Source of the DNA: Microcebus murinus
Taxonomy: Eukaryota; Chordata; Mammalia; Primates; Cheirogaleidae
Length of the DNA: 64,000 nt
Direction: 5' to 3'
NCBI RefSeq assembly: GCF_040939455.1
Contig: NC_134124.1
Span: 32,253,138-32,317,137, forward strand
The position numbers and the translations under genes are program-made. This document shows, one piece after another, positions 12,138 through 24,795 of this stretch; the first letter of the stretch is position 1; every line of letters begins with the position of its first letter. A model generated the notes under the pieces. That model made no database searches. It saw only the letters and a list, made by a program, of their open reading frames with translations, and had not been told where the DNA came from.

Positions 12138-13008
12138 GGCCAGGTAACACCCATTCTAATGGTCCATGTGCCCCTAACTGAGGAGGCCCTGACTGACCCC
12201 CCCAGCCCCAATGGCTAAGGTGACAAGTAACCTCTCAGCCTGTCTGCAGTCTTCCTGCTCCAGCAGCCTGGGCCTGGCACCAGCAGTGGGGGGAGCATCC
12301 CCTGGCTGGGGACGTGGGAAGGTACATCTGTGCCCATTTTCTGCCCTGTCTTTGGATGGGCAATTTGATGAGCACCAGGCAGAATCATTAAAAATCCTCA
12401 CTAGGGGACTGAAAGCTGGATTTATACATGCACAAGCTATGGCACAAACCACTGGGTGGCTCAGGTCTGCCCTGTCAGAACCCCTAAGGTACCTGACAAT
12501 AGGTTTAAAAAGCCACCTTAGAGGAATTCCACTTCTGGAAAGGTGGAACAGACATACCTTTACTTTTGCATCCCACTCAGATGAATTTAAAGCTCTGGGT
12601 ATTATGTATAAACTAAACAGTAGAAAACTCTAAAAGAGGAAGAGATAAAGGCAGGGTGGCTAGGGACTTGGGACCCACAGAATGACATGGTTGGTGGTGA
12701 GTTCCCTGGGTTTTCTTTTTGCCTCGTATATCCCCGACCTGGCAGCTCAGTAAACAAAAACCTTTTAGACAATAACCACTTGACTTTAGCGAAACACCAC
12801 AGAAAAATCTACACTCCCGTCCACCAGCACTGGCTGAGTGGGGAGCCGAGACACCCCAAGGCACCCCAAGCCCCACTGGGGCAGTACTAGGGAAGACCAA
12901 GTAGGGGGCTTGGACTTCTGTCCCTGCTGCATGGTAACAAAATGCCTCCACACAATGTCAGGGGAGACCACGTAAGGATGCAGGTCTTCCACACTCACCT
13001 GATAGTAG

Positions 13009-13016
13009 GTTAACAA
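13009..13016. repeat. Target-site duplication, left copy
   Basis: GTTAACAA, identical to 13193-13200 on the other side of the hAT element. Confidence 0.93.
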
Positions 13017-13192
13017 CAGGGGTCCTCAAACTTTTTAAACAGGGGGCCAGGTCACTGTCCCTCAGACTGTTGGAGAGTGTGCACTGTGGCTGCTAAGCAG
13101 GACAGGCAGCGGCGGCAAAAACACCCGGGGGAGCCTGATAAATGTGCTAGGCAGCCCGCATGTGGCCCACGGGCTGTAGTTTGAGGAACCTG
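13017..13192 (+). mobile_element. Short non-autonomous hAT-type DNA transposon, intact ends
   Basis: The element is 176 bp. Its left end is CAGGGGTCCTCAAACT and its right end AGTTTGAGGAACCTG, which are near-perfect inverted repeats with one gap and one mismatch. It is flanked by a perfect 8-bp duplication GTTAACAA at 13009-13016 and 13193-13200, the hAT hallmark. It has no open frame and must have been moved by a transposase encoded elsewhere. The TCCTCAAACT terminus resembles OposCharlie-like hAT families from memory. It sits inside an old L1, so it is younger than that L1. Strand is arbitrary. Confidence 0.92.
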
Positions 13193-13200
13193 GTTAACAA
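13193..13200. repeat. Target-site duplication, right copy
   Basis: GTTAACAA, identical to 13009-13016. Removing the element plus one copy restores a continuous L1 5' region. Confidence 0.93.
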
Positions 13201-15361
13201 GGTGCCCTCCCCACGACATAACTGCTGGATGGTGTCAGAGGAGCCCTAGGGAAAATCAGTACTTCCATTAGCACCCAATGGTAATGAGGCTGCCCCTCCC
13301 CCTCCACTGCTTGGTGTTGGGGAGGCCATCTGGGGCACAGTAATAAGGCATTTTGCCTTCCCAGCCAGGTGGCATCAACAGACACCTAATGGAAACCTGA
13401 AGTTCTCACTCCCACTAAGCAGTGACAAGGAGCCCCTCTCCCCCAGGTACCAGTGGAGGCCAAGTGGGGAATCTGGATGTATACCCCAACCTGGCAATAA
13501 CAAGGCAATATCTCCCCCTCCTGTGCCAGAGCAGTGTCAAAAGCACCAGCTAAAACAGAAGATTTAATAAGATCTGGAGTCTCAAATTACTCAAAATGTC
13601 CAGTTTCAATAGAAAAATCACTCATCGTGCTGTGAACAAAGAAAAATCACAAGTTACATGAGAAATCAAAAGATGCCAAGACTGATCTGGGTTTTAAAAC
13701 AGCCATGCTAAAAATGCTTTTGTGAACAGTAAAGAACATGTTTGATACAAATGAAACACTAGAAAGTCTCAGCAAAAAAAATAAAAGAAGAAGAAGAAAG
13801 AACCAAATGGAAATTTCAGAAATAAAAAATAAAATAACCAAAACTAAAAACTCAGCGAATGGGTTCCACAGTGACATTTGAGAATAGAATAATAAAAATT
13901 ATCCAATCTGAACAACAGAGAGAAAACAGAATTTAAGAAAATGAATATACCCTCAGGGATCTAACAGTCATATCACCAGATATCAACAAGCAAAGGAAAA
14001 AGAGGATGGGGTTAAAAATGTACTTGAAATAATGGTGGAGAATTTCCCAAATTTGTAAAAAGATATAAACCTACAGATTCGATAAGGTGAGATGATTCCA
14101 AACAGGATAAACCCAAAGAAATCTATTCCAAGATACATCAGAGTCAAATTTCTGAAAAACAAAATCTTGAAACCAGAATGTAAGAAACAACACTTTACCT
14201 ATTTACCCACAGGGGAAAAAAGAATACAAATGACTGCAGATTTCTCTTCAGAAACCACGAAGTCCAGAGGAAATGACACAGTTTTTTCAAGGGCCGAAAG
14301 AAAAGAACTATCAGCCCAGAATTCTATATCCAGCCAAAAATACACTTAAGTATGAAGGAGATATCAAGAAATTCTCATATGAAAGGAAACTAAGAAAAGT
14401 TGTCACTAGCAGACCTCCCCTAAAAGAATGGCTAAAAAAAATATCTCTGAACAAAAAGCAAATAATTATTATTGAAATATCAGGCAAAAAGAAAGAACAG
14501 TGGAAAGAGTAAAAATATTAGTAAATATATTCCCTCTTAAGTTTTTAAAACTGTGTTTGGTGATTAAAGCAAAAATTATAACATGGTATGGTAGGGTTCT
14601 CAATGTATGTAGAAGAAGTATTTAAAATAATATTATAAAAGGGGGAGAGTAAAGGGACTCAAAGGGAAGGTTTCTCTACATCAGGCGAACTATTAAATAG
14701 TAAAGTGTCAACACCACTAGAATGTGATCAGTTATGTATATAAAATGAATTACCTAGAGATACCACCAAAAATGCTATATACAAAAGGAGACACTCAAAG
14801 CCCTATAAATGAATCGAAATGTAATTCTAAAAAATGTTCATGTAACCTACAAAAAGACAGAAAAAGAAAACAGAGAAACAAAAGACAGAACAAAAAACAA
14901 AATGTCAGACTTAACATACCAATAATTACATTAAATGTAAATGGTCTAAATATACCAATTAAAAGACAGAGATTGATAGATTAAAAAAAGCATGACCTAC
15001 CATATGCTAATGTGATGTAAGCAAAAGTGTTATGTGGCTACTTCCCTTAAAAGGCAACTGACACATGCCCTTTCCTATTCTAGATTTTTCCTCCATTTCT
15101 GCCTCTTAGAAAAAGTTTGCCAATCCAACTTAGACTACTGGGATAAGGCCACAGCACAGGGATAATAGAACAAAAAGCTAAATCACCCTAGATCTTTTGA
15201 GCACTTGGTAGAGCAGAGCTGCTACACCAACTCTGTACTTCCTATCTGTAGATTCTAAGTTCAAAGAAAAATAAGTCTCTACCTTGTTTAAGCCCTGTTA
15301 CTGTGGGGTTTTCTGTTCCTTGCAGTTGAACTTACTCCTCACTGATCCCAAAGAGTTATAC

Positions 15362-15590
15362 TTACTGGGGGCTACTATATGTCTATCACTGTGCCAAAGC
15401 TCTCTAGAGAGATTTTAACGATCCAAGGAGGAAGGTACTACCATTATTCTCATCGTATAACAATGAGAAAATTACTGCTCAGAAAAGTCACGTGACTTGT
15501 CCAAGGTCACACATCTCATCTGCTTAGTGCAAACCTGACTCATTCTAACTCTAAGGCCTAGGCTTTTAACCTCACAGTGCACTGTGAAAT
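15362..15590 (+). mobile_element. MIR SINE
   Basis: Words ACTTGTCCAAGGTCACACAT and CTAAGGCCTAGGCTTTTAAC, after a degraded ATTATTCTCATCGTATAACA core. Bases 14996-15361 are unique or unrecognised. Confidence 0.82.
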
Positions 15591-15606
15591 CCAGTGCAAT
15601 TTCTAA

Positions 15607-15632
15607 AAGAGAGAGAGAGAGGGAGGGAGAGA
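15607..15632. repeat. (GA)n simple repeat
   Basis: GA units grading into GGGA. The following 15633-16985 is largely unique and includes GC-rich sequence at 16380-16680 without an exon that I can support. Confidence 0.9.
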
Positions 15633-16987
15633 CCATTCCCTTTAGCCAGAAAGGCTTCTATCCGCAGTCACATGGGACCATGGTGAGTTCAAAGAAAGCT
15701 TTTATTCATCAGGCATTTCTAAAGAGTTAGCTGAGATTCTTTTTGAATTTATCATCCTTTTGGACATAATTAATCAATTAGTTAATCAGTCCCCTCATCC
15801 GCTCAACAAACATTTATAAAGGCTTCATGGCGTTATGCCTTGAGATGAGCCAGAAGAAAGAATTAAATGACACAACTCTGTCCCTCCCAGGGTCCTCGGC
15901 GTGGGCTGGGCACTGAGCTCATTTACTCTCAAAGTTGGTATTTTTCCACATTTCATTGCTCAGCTCCAAGCCCGGGATGTCAAACAAGCAAACCATGTGA
16001 ATTCCATTCTCCTAGAAGCCTCATTGTTCCATCCCACCTGCACTTTGAGGGGATCCAGGTCAATTTTTCCCTTTTAGGTCTCTTAACATGTAAACGGGAG
16101 ACTTTGAAGTCTCACCTTGCAGAGAGGAGAAGAAAGGGCAGAAATGCTTCAGAGACGGTGGCCAGAAAAGCTTTGAGATCATGCCAAGCCCTGGCGGCGA
16201 GGTTTGGTCTTTGCTCTATGTTCCCTGGAATGAAAAGCGGATTTTTCTAGCTTCCCTCTCACTCCCACGTCCCCGCCCAGCTCTCAGCCCCTGGCAGTGC
16301 CAGCACTCACGTCCAGGGATAACAGCCCAAATCGCCTTCTCCCTCTCTGACAATAAAACGCAGCAAACCATTTGGCAACCCGGCGGCGCCCCGGTCCCCT
16401 GACCCCTGGCAGGGTCCCAGGGGATTTGTGGTCGGCCGCTAATCAGAGGCCTGGCCATAGCCATTTCCCATGACATAGCTGGAATTCTCCCACTGCTCAC
16501 CCTCTCTCGGCTTCAGTTACCCGGCCGGGCTGAAACTATGTGCTGCTCCCTCCCACCCTGTCCATCACTGTCTCTTCCTCCGGCTGAGCCTCCGCACCCG
16601 CCCTCCGCCCGGGCTGCAGAGGCCACGGCGGGGGAGCTGCAAACCTCTCTCCACTTTTATTACTGACCCGCAACCGCCTCCTCCACTCCTTCAGCCCGCA
16701 GGCCTCTTTCAAGCCCCGTCCCTCTTGAGCAATGATAAACTTTGGAGCCAGAGAAGTTTAAAGCGAAACAAGCACTCCTGACTGACCGTATTGGTATCAG
16801 AAGGGAGGCCAAGCGTGTGATCTCCAAGCTGTGGTCATAAAACCGTCATCTTTTCTTTGTCATTTATGGTTAATCTGCCTACGGACTAGAAAAACAGTCT
16901 CTTGGCCCTTTTGCAGAGCCCATTCTTAGCGCACCTGCGAACGTGAAAGAGCTTCAGCCAACAACGGGCCGGGCACTGCACTCTGGA

Positions 16988-17225
16988 TAGAGTCGAGAGA
17001 GTGGATCGGGGGCCAGGCTGCCTGGATCACAGCCCAGTGCCACACGCTTACTAGCTAGGGACCTCGGGCAAGTCGAGAACCCTCTTTGGGCTTCGGTCTC
17101 CTTCTCTGTACAAAGGGAGTTCGTAAAAGGACGACCACATAGGTTTGTTGTGGCAATGCAGTGGGTCTGTATTTGTAAAGGCTGCCAACATGTGCCTGGC
17201 ATATATCTGTGTTTGGTAAAAAAAA
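16988..17225 (+). mobile_element. MIR SINE
   Basis: It carries TTCGGTCTCCTTCTCTGTAC, TAGGTTTGTTGTGGCAATGC and GTGCCTGGCATATATCTGTG. Confidence 0.83.
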
Positions 17226-17406
17226 TTCTATGCATATGTGTGACATTCAGTTAATTTTCACAACCTGGTGACACTATTATGCTGTCTTTACAGAGGGAGC
17301 CTTGGACATCCTTAGTCTTTTTCTTGAGAGTTTCAGAAACTCGCCTATGGTGGGTTAATAATCCGCAGAGATGGGACTGAATTTGGGCTGCACTTCCCAT
17401 CATGGC

Positions 17407-17570
17407 AGTGGTTCTCCAGGTGGGCTCCCACACTACCTAGCAATTTGTTAGAAAAGTCAAGTATCCGGCCCCATGCAGGCCTACTGACTCAGAAGCTCTG
17501 CGGGTGGGGTCCGGCAATTTGTTTTAACAAGCCCTCCAGGAAGGTGGGGTGCACTACATTTGAGATGTGC
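17407..17570 (+). mobile_element. hAT-Charlie relic (MER5/MER20 type)
   Basis: It starts CAGTGGTTCTCCAGGTGGG and contains CTACTGACTCAGAAGCTCTG and TTTTAACAAGCCCTCCAGG, typical of this ancient non-autonomous family. The exact subfamily is not certain. Confidence 0.82.
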
Positions 17571-17839
17571 TGTGTATCATCATGTCCCCATCATTGCAGG
17601 AGGACAAGTTCCTTTCTTTCCTGTCTCCAGGTTAGCGGTACAAAGTGAACACAGGCTGCACACACCTCTCAACACGCAGTCATGCGGGTCTTTTGCACAG
17701 AGTGCTGTGTTGGAAGTCATGGGCACACCAAGACATGTGACCCTCCTGCCTTCAGAAACTATTCCTTAATCATCAAGAGCAGACAAGCATGTGCACAAAG
17801 ATACCCAACATCACAGACCACGCTACCAAAGCATCAGTG

Positions 17840-18040
17840 TTCAGAGGTTTGGGGTCAGATAGAGCTGGTGCCATTCCCGGCCCCCATTGTTACAAGTGGG
17901 ACTTGAATCAAGTCACTTAATCCCACTGGAGCTGGCTCCCCTCACCCTTCCATGCTGCTGTAAGGATGGAATGAAGTCATGCAACCACCTTGTACGGTGG
18001 CTGGCGGATGGTACAGGGCTTAGTTACTAAAGGTCCAGAG
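17840..18040 (+). mobile_element. MIR SINE, diverged
   Basis: It follows the MIR order TTGAATCAAGTCACTTAATC, then CTGCTGTAAGGATGGAATGA, then a degraded GTACAGGGCTTAGTTACTAA tail. Confidence 0.7.
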
Positions 18041-19800
18041 TCACTGTTAAGATCTGTCAACTGGGTGATACAGGATTCACCGCCAAATCACGACAGGAAG
18101 GTAAGGTAAGAGTGTGGAGCCAGCTCAGGGAGGAAAACCTGCAGAGAACAGGAAACTTGAGCTTGATTTCAGAAAAACCTCAGTAGATGGACAGGAGGGA
18201 GAAGAAGAAAATGGTGCCATTAATCATTAAAAAGGAAATTAAAAGGTTGCCAGGCTAATAGTAAGCAGGTCAAATCAATCTCATTTCCCTGACTTTCACC
18301 TTGAACGTGCAGACTCAAATACGCGAAGCCCAGTCTTGAACTGGGAAATCCAAGCTGCACTCACGATCCAAGAGTATCTCAGCCTCAGACGCAGGCTCTC
18401 CGTACTGGCTCTGTTTAATCACTGGGTGCTTGGGATGAGGGCTGTGGAAATCACTGTGGCTTCCCTTTCCCCGGAAACTCTCTGGAGAAACATCTAAACT
18501 CATGTGTGGGGAAAAATAACTGAAAAAGAATTTAAGTTCTCACTGTCTCGTAACATCTCCTCTGCTCAGGAGGACCGAAACCTTATCAAGATGATTAAAC
18601 AGACAACATGAACTCAGAGCCAGGGCAGAAAATCTGGACACTTTATCAGGGCATATCAAGAAAGACCAAGGATGTCCAAGAACTACCTAGGTATCATTTT
18701 ACTGGACGATAGAAGGAAGGGTGACATGACCACTCCTATGTTTTCCTATAAAACTCACCGAGGAAAATTCCTCGGACTTTTGCCACATTCGCTCTTCTGG
18801 GCCAGGGCAGAGGTAACGCTTGTGGCCAAGAGAGCTGCCCTGGGGCAGGGGACAGAGTGCGACAGGAAGACCACAGGACACGGGCACTGGGCCCATCTCA
18901 CAAGGAGCCTTGACAGCCCCCAACGCCCCACCCCCCACCCTTATGATTTATATTTTGGAGGAATTTTAGCAAATCAAGATGTTTTGGGCTGCTCCTTTCC
19001 AAAGCCAGGGGAAAGCAACCCAACATCTAAGCAGGACCAACCGCGCATTTGCAAGTCTAGTCTATTGTTTTAGAATTTCTGCTGCACGCCCTCCAAGTGC
19101 TACCCTCAGACTCCCCACCGAGACCGTAAATATAAGTCAATGGGAGGGAAAATGGGATCCTAAATATTTCCAGCTAATTCAATTCCCTTGGAGAAAGCTG
19201 TCCTTCCCCACGTCCCAGCCCAGCAGGAGGGGGTGGGAGGCTCAGGACCTCAGCATCTTTTCCTGAAGCAGCAGCAGAGCCTGTGGTTCCAGCTCACCCC
19301 ATTGTTCTAAGTAGAAATTATCCTGAGGCTTCAGGGTGTGCTTCCACTGTGGGTGGGATGGCGAAGGCAGTGACCTGCCTGCCACATTAGTCAGCCCCAA
19401 AGTATATGCACTGGGGTCAACTTGGCTTCTAGCGTTCCCCCGTCCTCCCTATGAGTCAGCCTCACCCTGCACCTTCCCCAGCCAGATGCTCCAGGCCCTG
19501 GCGCTTGTTTGGTTTGGGGCAACGACAGTGCCCTTTCCTGCTGGTATGTGGAGCAATTGTTCTCTGGGTCCCTGGCTGCTTTTATCTCCAGCATTCCTGC
19601 AATCAGGATTAACAGATCTGGGCCTGTCTCAATGGGTTGCTTTCCACTCCACTTCAATTGAACTGCAAGCCAACCACACGCCCTTGTTCCCAAGCTTCCC
19701 AGGCAGAGCTGCCCCCCGGCGGTGGCACCCCAGGCTTCAGGACAAAGATGGGGCAGGCTCACTGCTGGAGCCATAGATGATGGCATGCAACAGGATGCCT
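18041..19800. other. Unique intronic sequence
   Basis: No repeat, exon or RNA gene recognised. It contains a C-rich stretch near 18920 and several short open frames without family resemblance. Confidence 0.5.
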
Positions 19801-19814
19801 GGGCCAGCCACAGC

Positions 19815-19985
19815 CTGCTCCTTGGTTTTCTCATCTTTCCAACAGTAATGATAATGCATGTCCTCCCAAACCCTAGGGAGAGTTAAAAGAGGCTGTATAT
19901 ATATATGCACGTGTGTGTATGTAAAGCAACTAGCAGAGCGTCTGGCACGCAGCAGCTGCTCACGAAATGCTAGCAGGAGAGGCTG
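19815..19985 (+). mobile_element. MIR SINE 3' part
   Basis: TTGGTTTTCTCATCTTTCCA is followed by GTCTGGCACGCAGCAGCTGC and a CTCACGAAATG tail. A short TATATATA/TGTG patch lies within it. Confidence 0.72.
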
Positions 19986-20302
19986 TGGGTCCATCGGAGG
20001 CACCTGCCTTGCCTATTCCACAGGGCTGGTGGAAGGAACAAATGATGCAAAATATGCAAAAGTGTAGAACCTTTGGAAGGGCTGCGTGCATAAGGGAATT
20101 TTTACTATATGATACAAGTATGCGCGATGAGTCTCAACTTGGGCACAGGCTGACCTGAAAGATCTTATTTTATGTTTCCTGCTGATAGAACTAGAAGCAG
20201 TTTCTGCGGCCTTCCTTTCGAGGTGTATCTTGAGAATACCTTTGCAGAAGGCTGGAAGTAGGGAGCATGACAGCAACTTCATTGATTAATCTGTTAAATT
20301 TA

Positions 20303-20395
20303 AAGAAAGCCAACATTTATTGAGCACATACTCTGTGTCAGGCACTATTCTAAGTGTGTTACATTTATTATGATCATGTTTCACCAACAACCCCA
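20303..20395 (+). mobile_element. MIR SINE fragment
   Basis: AACATTTATTGAGCACATAC followed by CAGGCACTATTCTAAGTGTG. Confidence 0.82.
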
Positions 20396-20399
20396 TTCT

Positions 20400-20790
20400 T
20401 GGATTCACTGACTCATTCATTCATTTAATAGGTGCTCTTTCCCCAGACATCCATGTGACTACTACCCTCATCATTTTCCAGTCATTACTTGGATGTCACC
20501 ATCTTAGTGAGACTTTCTATGGCCACCTTATCTAAAAATTCACCTCTACCCTCCACCCCCCAAACTTCTCTGTGTTATTCCTCTCCGTATTACATATGGC
20601 TAGCCATCCAACATACTAGTTGCTTTGTTTATCTTATTTATCAAGTGTGCCCCCACTGGACTGTGATTCCCCCTAGAACATGAGCCGAGGACAGGTATTC
20701 TGCTGTCTCGTTCCTAGCTATGTCCCCAGCATGCAGAGCAGAATAGCGTGTGAGTGCACAATACGTATCTGTCGACTGAATGAAATCTAA
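20400..20790 (+). mobile_element. L2 LINE 3' end
   Basis: Late L2 words include CTGTGATTCCCCCTAGAACA, AGGACAGGTATTCTGCTGTC and TGTCCCCAGCATGCAGAGCA, ending CTGTCGACTGAATGAA. Confidence 0.82.
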
Positions 20791-20942
20791 GAAGTAGGTA
20801 CCATTGAGTACCATCAGGCCTATCCTTACAAAGAAACTGAGGCACACAGAGGCTAAATAACTTACCCAAGGTCACACCGTGCAGATCAAAGCCGGGATTC
20901 GGCTCCAGAAACCAGGCACTATATTCTTCCACCTTTTGATCC
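20791..20942 (+). mobile_element. MIR SINE 3' half
   Basis: AAAGAAACTGAGGCACACAG and ACTTACCCAAGGTCACACCG lie directly after the L2 tail. Confidence 0.85.
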
Positions 20943-22070
20943 AAGACTTGCATCTGCACTAACACTACCATTTTTTTGGCCTCCTCCTCTTCTGGGGTCA
21001 CTGGTTTTGTTTTCTAGCCTTCTTTGCCATGGAGACCAATGGCTCCCCACAAAGTTCTCGTTCATGCTGAGATAGAGAATCATCTGCTGACACATGTTCT
21101 TAATGAGAAAACTGCTGCCTGGTGAATTATTCACTCAACATGTTCACGCTCAGATGCTTCATTTAGCGGAGGGCACATCAAGGCCCAAGAGAGCCGTGTT
21201 ACTGGCGGCAGGGCGGTGGAGATCTTCTCGAGCAAAAGGGCAGCAGTGGGAGGTGGCAGAAGCTGCCCTGGTCCCAGAGCCACACATGTCTCAGTCTCAG
21301 TCCTAGTGAGCCCTCATTACAATGCAGCTGTGGGATCCTGATCAAGCCAATGCGCCTCCCCCAGCACCTGTCCGAGGTTAGGCCAACTCGGTGAGCGCTG
21401 ACTGAGAGCTGGAGCATGGCAGGTACCCAGGGTGTCATTTGCACTCCCCTGCCCGCCCCGCGCCTGCCACCAGCCTGCACTCTCGGTGCTGCTCTGGCTG
21501 CACCACCTAGAGATGAGGGCTGGGGCAGGAGGGTGCGGACCCTCTCTCGGCCTGGGGGAAAGCAAGCCCTCAGCTCTCCTGGAACACTACCTGAGAGCCT
21601 CCTAACCTGCCCACCCCGGGGATCTCAACTTTAACGTTCTGTCGAGGTTTCTGGCAACAGAGGCAGGCATGAGCATGGGAGTTTCCGGTGGGAAAGAGCT
21701 CCTCTTCATCCTTTCAAGAATTTCTGCTCTACTGTAGGACAACAGAACCCAAATCTCACACGTGCTACTGGGCCATTCACTCTGAACGCACATCAGCCCC
21801 TTCCTACGATCTTGTAGCAACGAAAACAGTTTCCAGAAAGTAGGCTACGTGACTTACAAAACCATGACTTAGTACTTATTTCCACAATCACTCACTCAAA
21901 CCATTTTTAATAGGGTGAAAAATCACTTTTTAAAAAATAATAAATATTCTACAGTCTTGTTTTTTTCTATTGTTGCAAGACCACAGAGCTCCGGGGCTGC
22001 TCCGTAAACTGGCTGTAAGTTCTCCGTCTTGGAGCTTTTTGACAGGGGAAAATGCTCTCCGCTTGTCAGA
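20943..22070. other. Unique intronic sequence
   Basis: No repeat or exon recognised. GC-rich around 21180-21600 without splice-bounded LRR coding on the minus strand. Confidence 0.5.
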
Positions 22071-22071
22071 G

Positions 22072-22320
22072 ATAAAAATAGCAAACGTTTGCTGAGATGG
22101 TGCTAATTAAATGCTGCGCTCTGTGCTAGGAGCTTTCCATGCATCATCTCATTTAATTTTTACAACAGCTCTAGGTAGGTGTTAGTTAGTGTCCCTATTT
22201 CAAAATCAAAACAAACCAAACCGAACTGAAGCTCTGGAAAATTAAGTAGCTTGGGCATGGACCCAAAGTGGCAAGGTCAGGACTCTACCCAGGTCCGTCT
22301 GTCTGGCACACTCTTAACCC
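22072..22320 (+). mobile_element. MIR SINE
   Basis: It reads CTGTGCTAGGAGCTTTCCAT, then ATCTCATTTAATTTTTACAA, then TCTGTCTGGCACACTCTTAA. Confidence 0.85.
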
Positions 22321-24720
22321 ACTCGGTTACACGACAGCCTAATCGGGTCCTTAACTGTAAGGGATGCTCTTACAGCTGATGGCTGAGGCCTGACCTCTGT
22401 GCATCCTTCAAGAGGAAGGATGGGAAGTGGAGACAAGTTACAGAGATGCTCCTTGATCCCTGGGCAGTGACCTCTGGCCAGAGAGCGTGCTGGGACAGAG
22501 GATGGGGCCACCCAGTTCTACACTCTCCCCTCCCTCCACCACGACAATGGGGAACCTGCTTAAGAGTCATTCACTTAAGATTCCTCCCAAACCCTGTGAC
22601 CCTGGGCCAGTGTCAGCCCACCTTTTCCCAACTCTCACAGGGGCCCTATAAGAGCTGGCAGTACCCTGGTGGCCTCCAATCTCCAAGGGCAGGTTCCTAA
22701 CCTGTAACACGGGGACATGATCTCCATCGGGGTGACAGGAACTATGGAATGTGCTGCCACTCCACGTCCTGGGTCCATGGCAACCAAGCATAACGTATCC
22801 CCAGGTGCCTTTCTGAGCTTGGATGGGCCACGAAATCCTTTTCAACATATTACCCTGGGCACCATGTATCTAATCAGCGCTGGCATTCAAGATGTAATCT
22901 ATTTGCCATGCCTAAACTAGGAGATCTTAACATTAATATAGCTTCGCATGGTACATCTACATACGAAGCGCATGAAAACACACATTTTTCTCAAATAAAT
23001 AATAGAATCGGCATTCAGTGACATAACTCAGTAAAATAAATTAGCTGGCTTCTCCCAGCCTTTCCGTGCAAGAAGGTCCTGAGCCCAGGGGCCCTCGAGA
23101 TGTCAAATTAGAGAGAATGGTAGAAGTTTTCATGGCTCAGAAAATGAGAGAGGGGATCCCTGGCAAGGGAAATCTCCTTACCGCAAATTGGTCCCTATCA
23201 GAGCACCGCTGCTTGGCTCAGATGATAATTAGCGCGCCCCAAATCACTTGCCGGCAACAATATAGCTAAGACCTGGAAACAAGAGAAGCCTAAACTTGAC
23301 AGAGAAGCTGCATCACCGCAAAAACAGGCCCTGACCAAGGAGATGAAATGGAGCAACTGTTTCAATTAAAAACAGACCCGACCGTTTCTCCAACCCCCCC
23401 TATTTGCAAAGCCCCACCAGGCAGAGACGCTTCAAGGCCTGATCTTGACCGTGAGACGCCAGAGGCTGCAGGGACTAGCCACAGAGCCCGCGGCCAGCCC
23501 TCCCTTGGGGCAGGAGGCCTTGATGTGCAGCCCCCGCTCAGGAGCGCCCTTCCCGGACGGGGAACAGTCGGAGCAGGCAGAGGGCTTCCTGGAGGGGTCC
23601 AGGCTGGAATCCTCTTGGTGTTTCCCACCTGCACCCAGGTGAGGGGCTTTGATCGTGCCGGACTGCAGGTGGCAAACGTGCGGTGAAGGCCACAGACACG
23701 AGGACAGCCACACTTGAACAGCTCGTGCCGACTCCCACCCTCCGGCTCTCAGAGCCCCGAAAAGCACGTTTGAGGACCTCCACACTGCCGGGTACCCTAT
23801 TCTGTGGGATGGAGACCCTGCTGGTCGACCTGTCCACTTCCCAGGGATGAAGGGACTGTGGGAACATCAAAGGCAGGTCCAGTACAGTCTTCAACTCTTT
23901 CCAAAGGCAGCCGAGGAAAAGGGGGCCCTGGTCAGGGTCTGCCTTCACCCCAAGAAAGAGGCCTCGCAGCCACGCCCGGGCTTCATAAGCATCAGTTTCC
24001 CCTTCTGGGAGGACTGCTAGATGACAAGGACAGTCACATCCCACCCGGGAACAACTGCAGCGTCACGAAAGGCAAGTGCAGGCCCACGCGGGGCAGTGAG
24101 AGTGATGGGATCAGTAGCATCCCGAAGACAGCACAGCAACCCCAAGGGGGCCCCCGAGACTTTGCTCTGTGGACCATCACCATGTGGGCTCCAGGCCCGA
24201 GCTGCCGCCGGAGCTCACAACTTGGGGGAGGAACAAGCAATCTGGACTTTTATGTGGCATCTCCCCATTTTTAAATATAGTCAACTCATTTTTTAGAAAA
24301 TGGTATAGGCCAAACACAATACATCTGTGGGGGCGATCTGACCTGTGGGACTGTCATTTTGCAATCTCTTCCATCAAAAGGGTGGTTTTAAGAAGAGGAA
24401 GAGCAAAGGTGGTTTGTCCAAATCCTTGACTTCAGCCAATCAGGTGGCCCAAATAAACATAAAAGTAAATGAAGCCACTACCCTGGCAGACATCATGGTT
24501 ACCAACCATGGAGTTGGGAGAAAAAGGCAGAAACACAGGGAATATCTTGGGTAATAACACCAAAGATGAAGAGCAGTCCATTAAAACAACGCCGCAAATA
24601 TCGTGGAAGGTATGATCAAAGTGGTTTCAGTGGCCACGCTGAGGGATTCAGGGGACAGATGTGTGCAGAGCCAGCCACGAAGTCTTCACTCAATGCAGAG
24701 GGTTTTAGCCTTGAAGGGTG
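22321..24720. other. Unique intronic sequence
   Basis: I see no interspersed repeat or exon. The part 22920-23340 is AT-rich, contains TTAACATTAATATAGC and GATGATAATTAGCGCGCCCC, and could be a weak conserved-element candidate. 23380-24240 is GC-rich, and its open frames on both strands are composition effects. Confidence 0.45.
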
Positions 24721-24722
24721 GA

Positions 24723-24795
24723 TAACACAGCTCATGCGTACTGAGCTCCAGGTACTGTGCTCAATGCTTCGTAAGGATTCTTTCACGTAAGAACT
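24723..24795 (+). mobile_element. MIR SINE fragment
   Basis: ACTGAGCTCCAGGTACTGTG followed by CTCAATGCTTCGTAAGGA, a degraded MIR core. Confidence 0.65.

Larger units (their letters stand above)
12560..14995 (+). mobile_element. Old L1 LINE (L1M type): 5' region, ORF1 remnant and start of ORF2
   Basis: The order matches an old L1 in sense orientation. A 5' UTR-like part (GGGACTTGGGACCCACAGAA) comes first, then an ORF1-derived stretch (TTATCCAATCTGAACAACAG; AAACAGGATAAACCCAAAGA; CAGCCCAGAATTCTATATCC). An inter-ORF region follows, then the opening of the ORF2 endonuclease (TACATTAAATGTAAATGGTC). Frames are broken by many indels and stops, so it is non-functional. It is interrupted at 13009-13200 by a hAT element and its duplicated target, and it stops at about 14995 in early ORF2. 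Confidence 0.88.
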
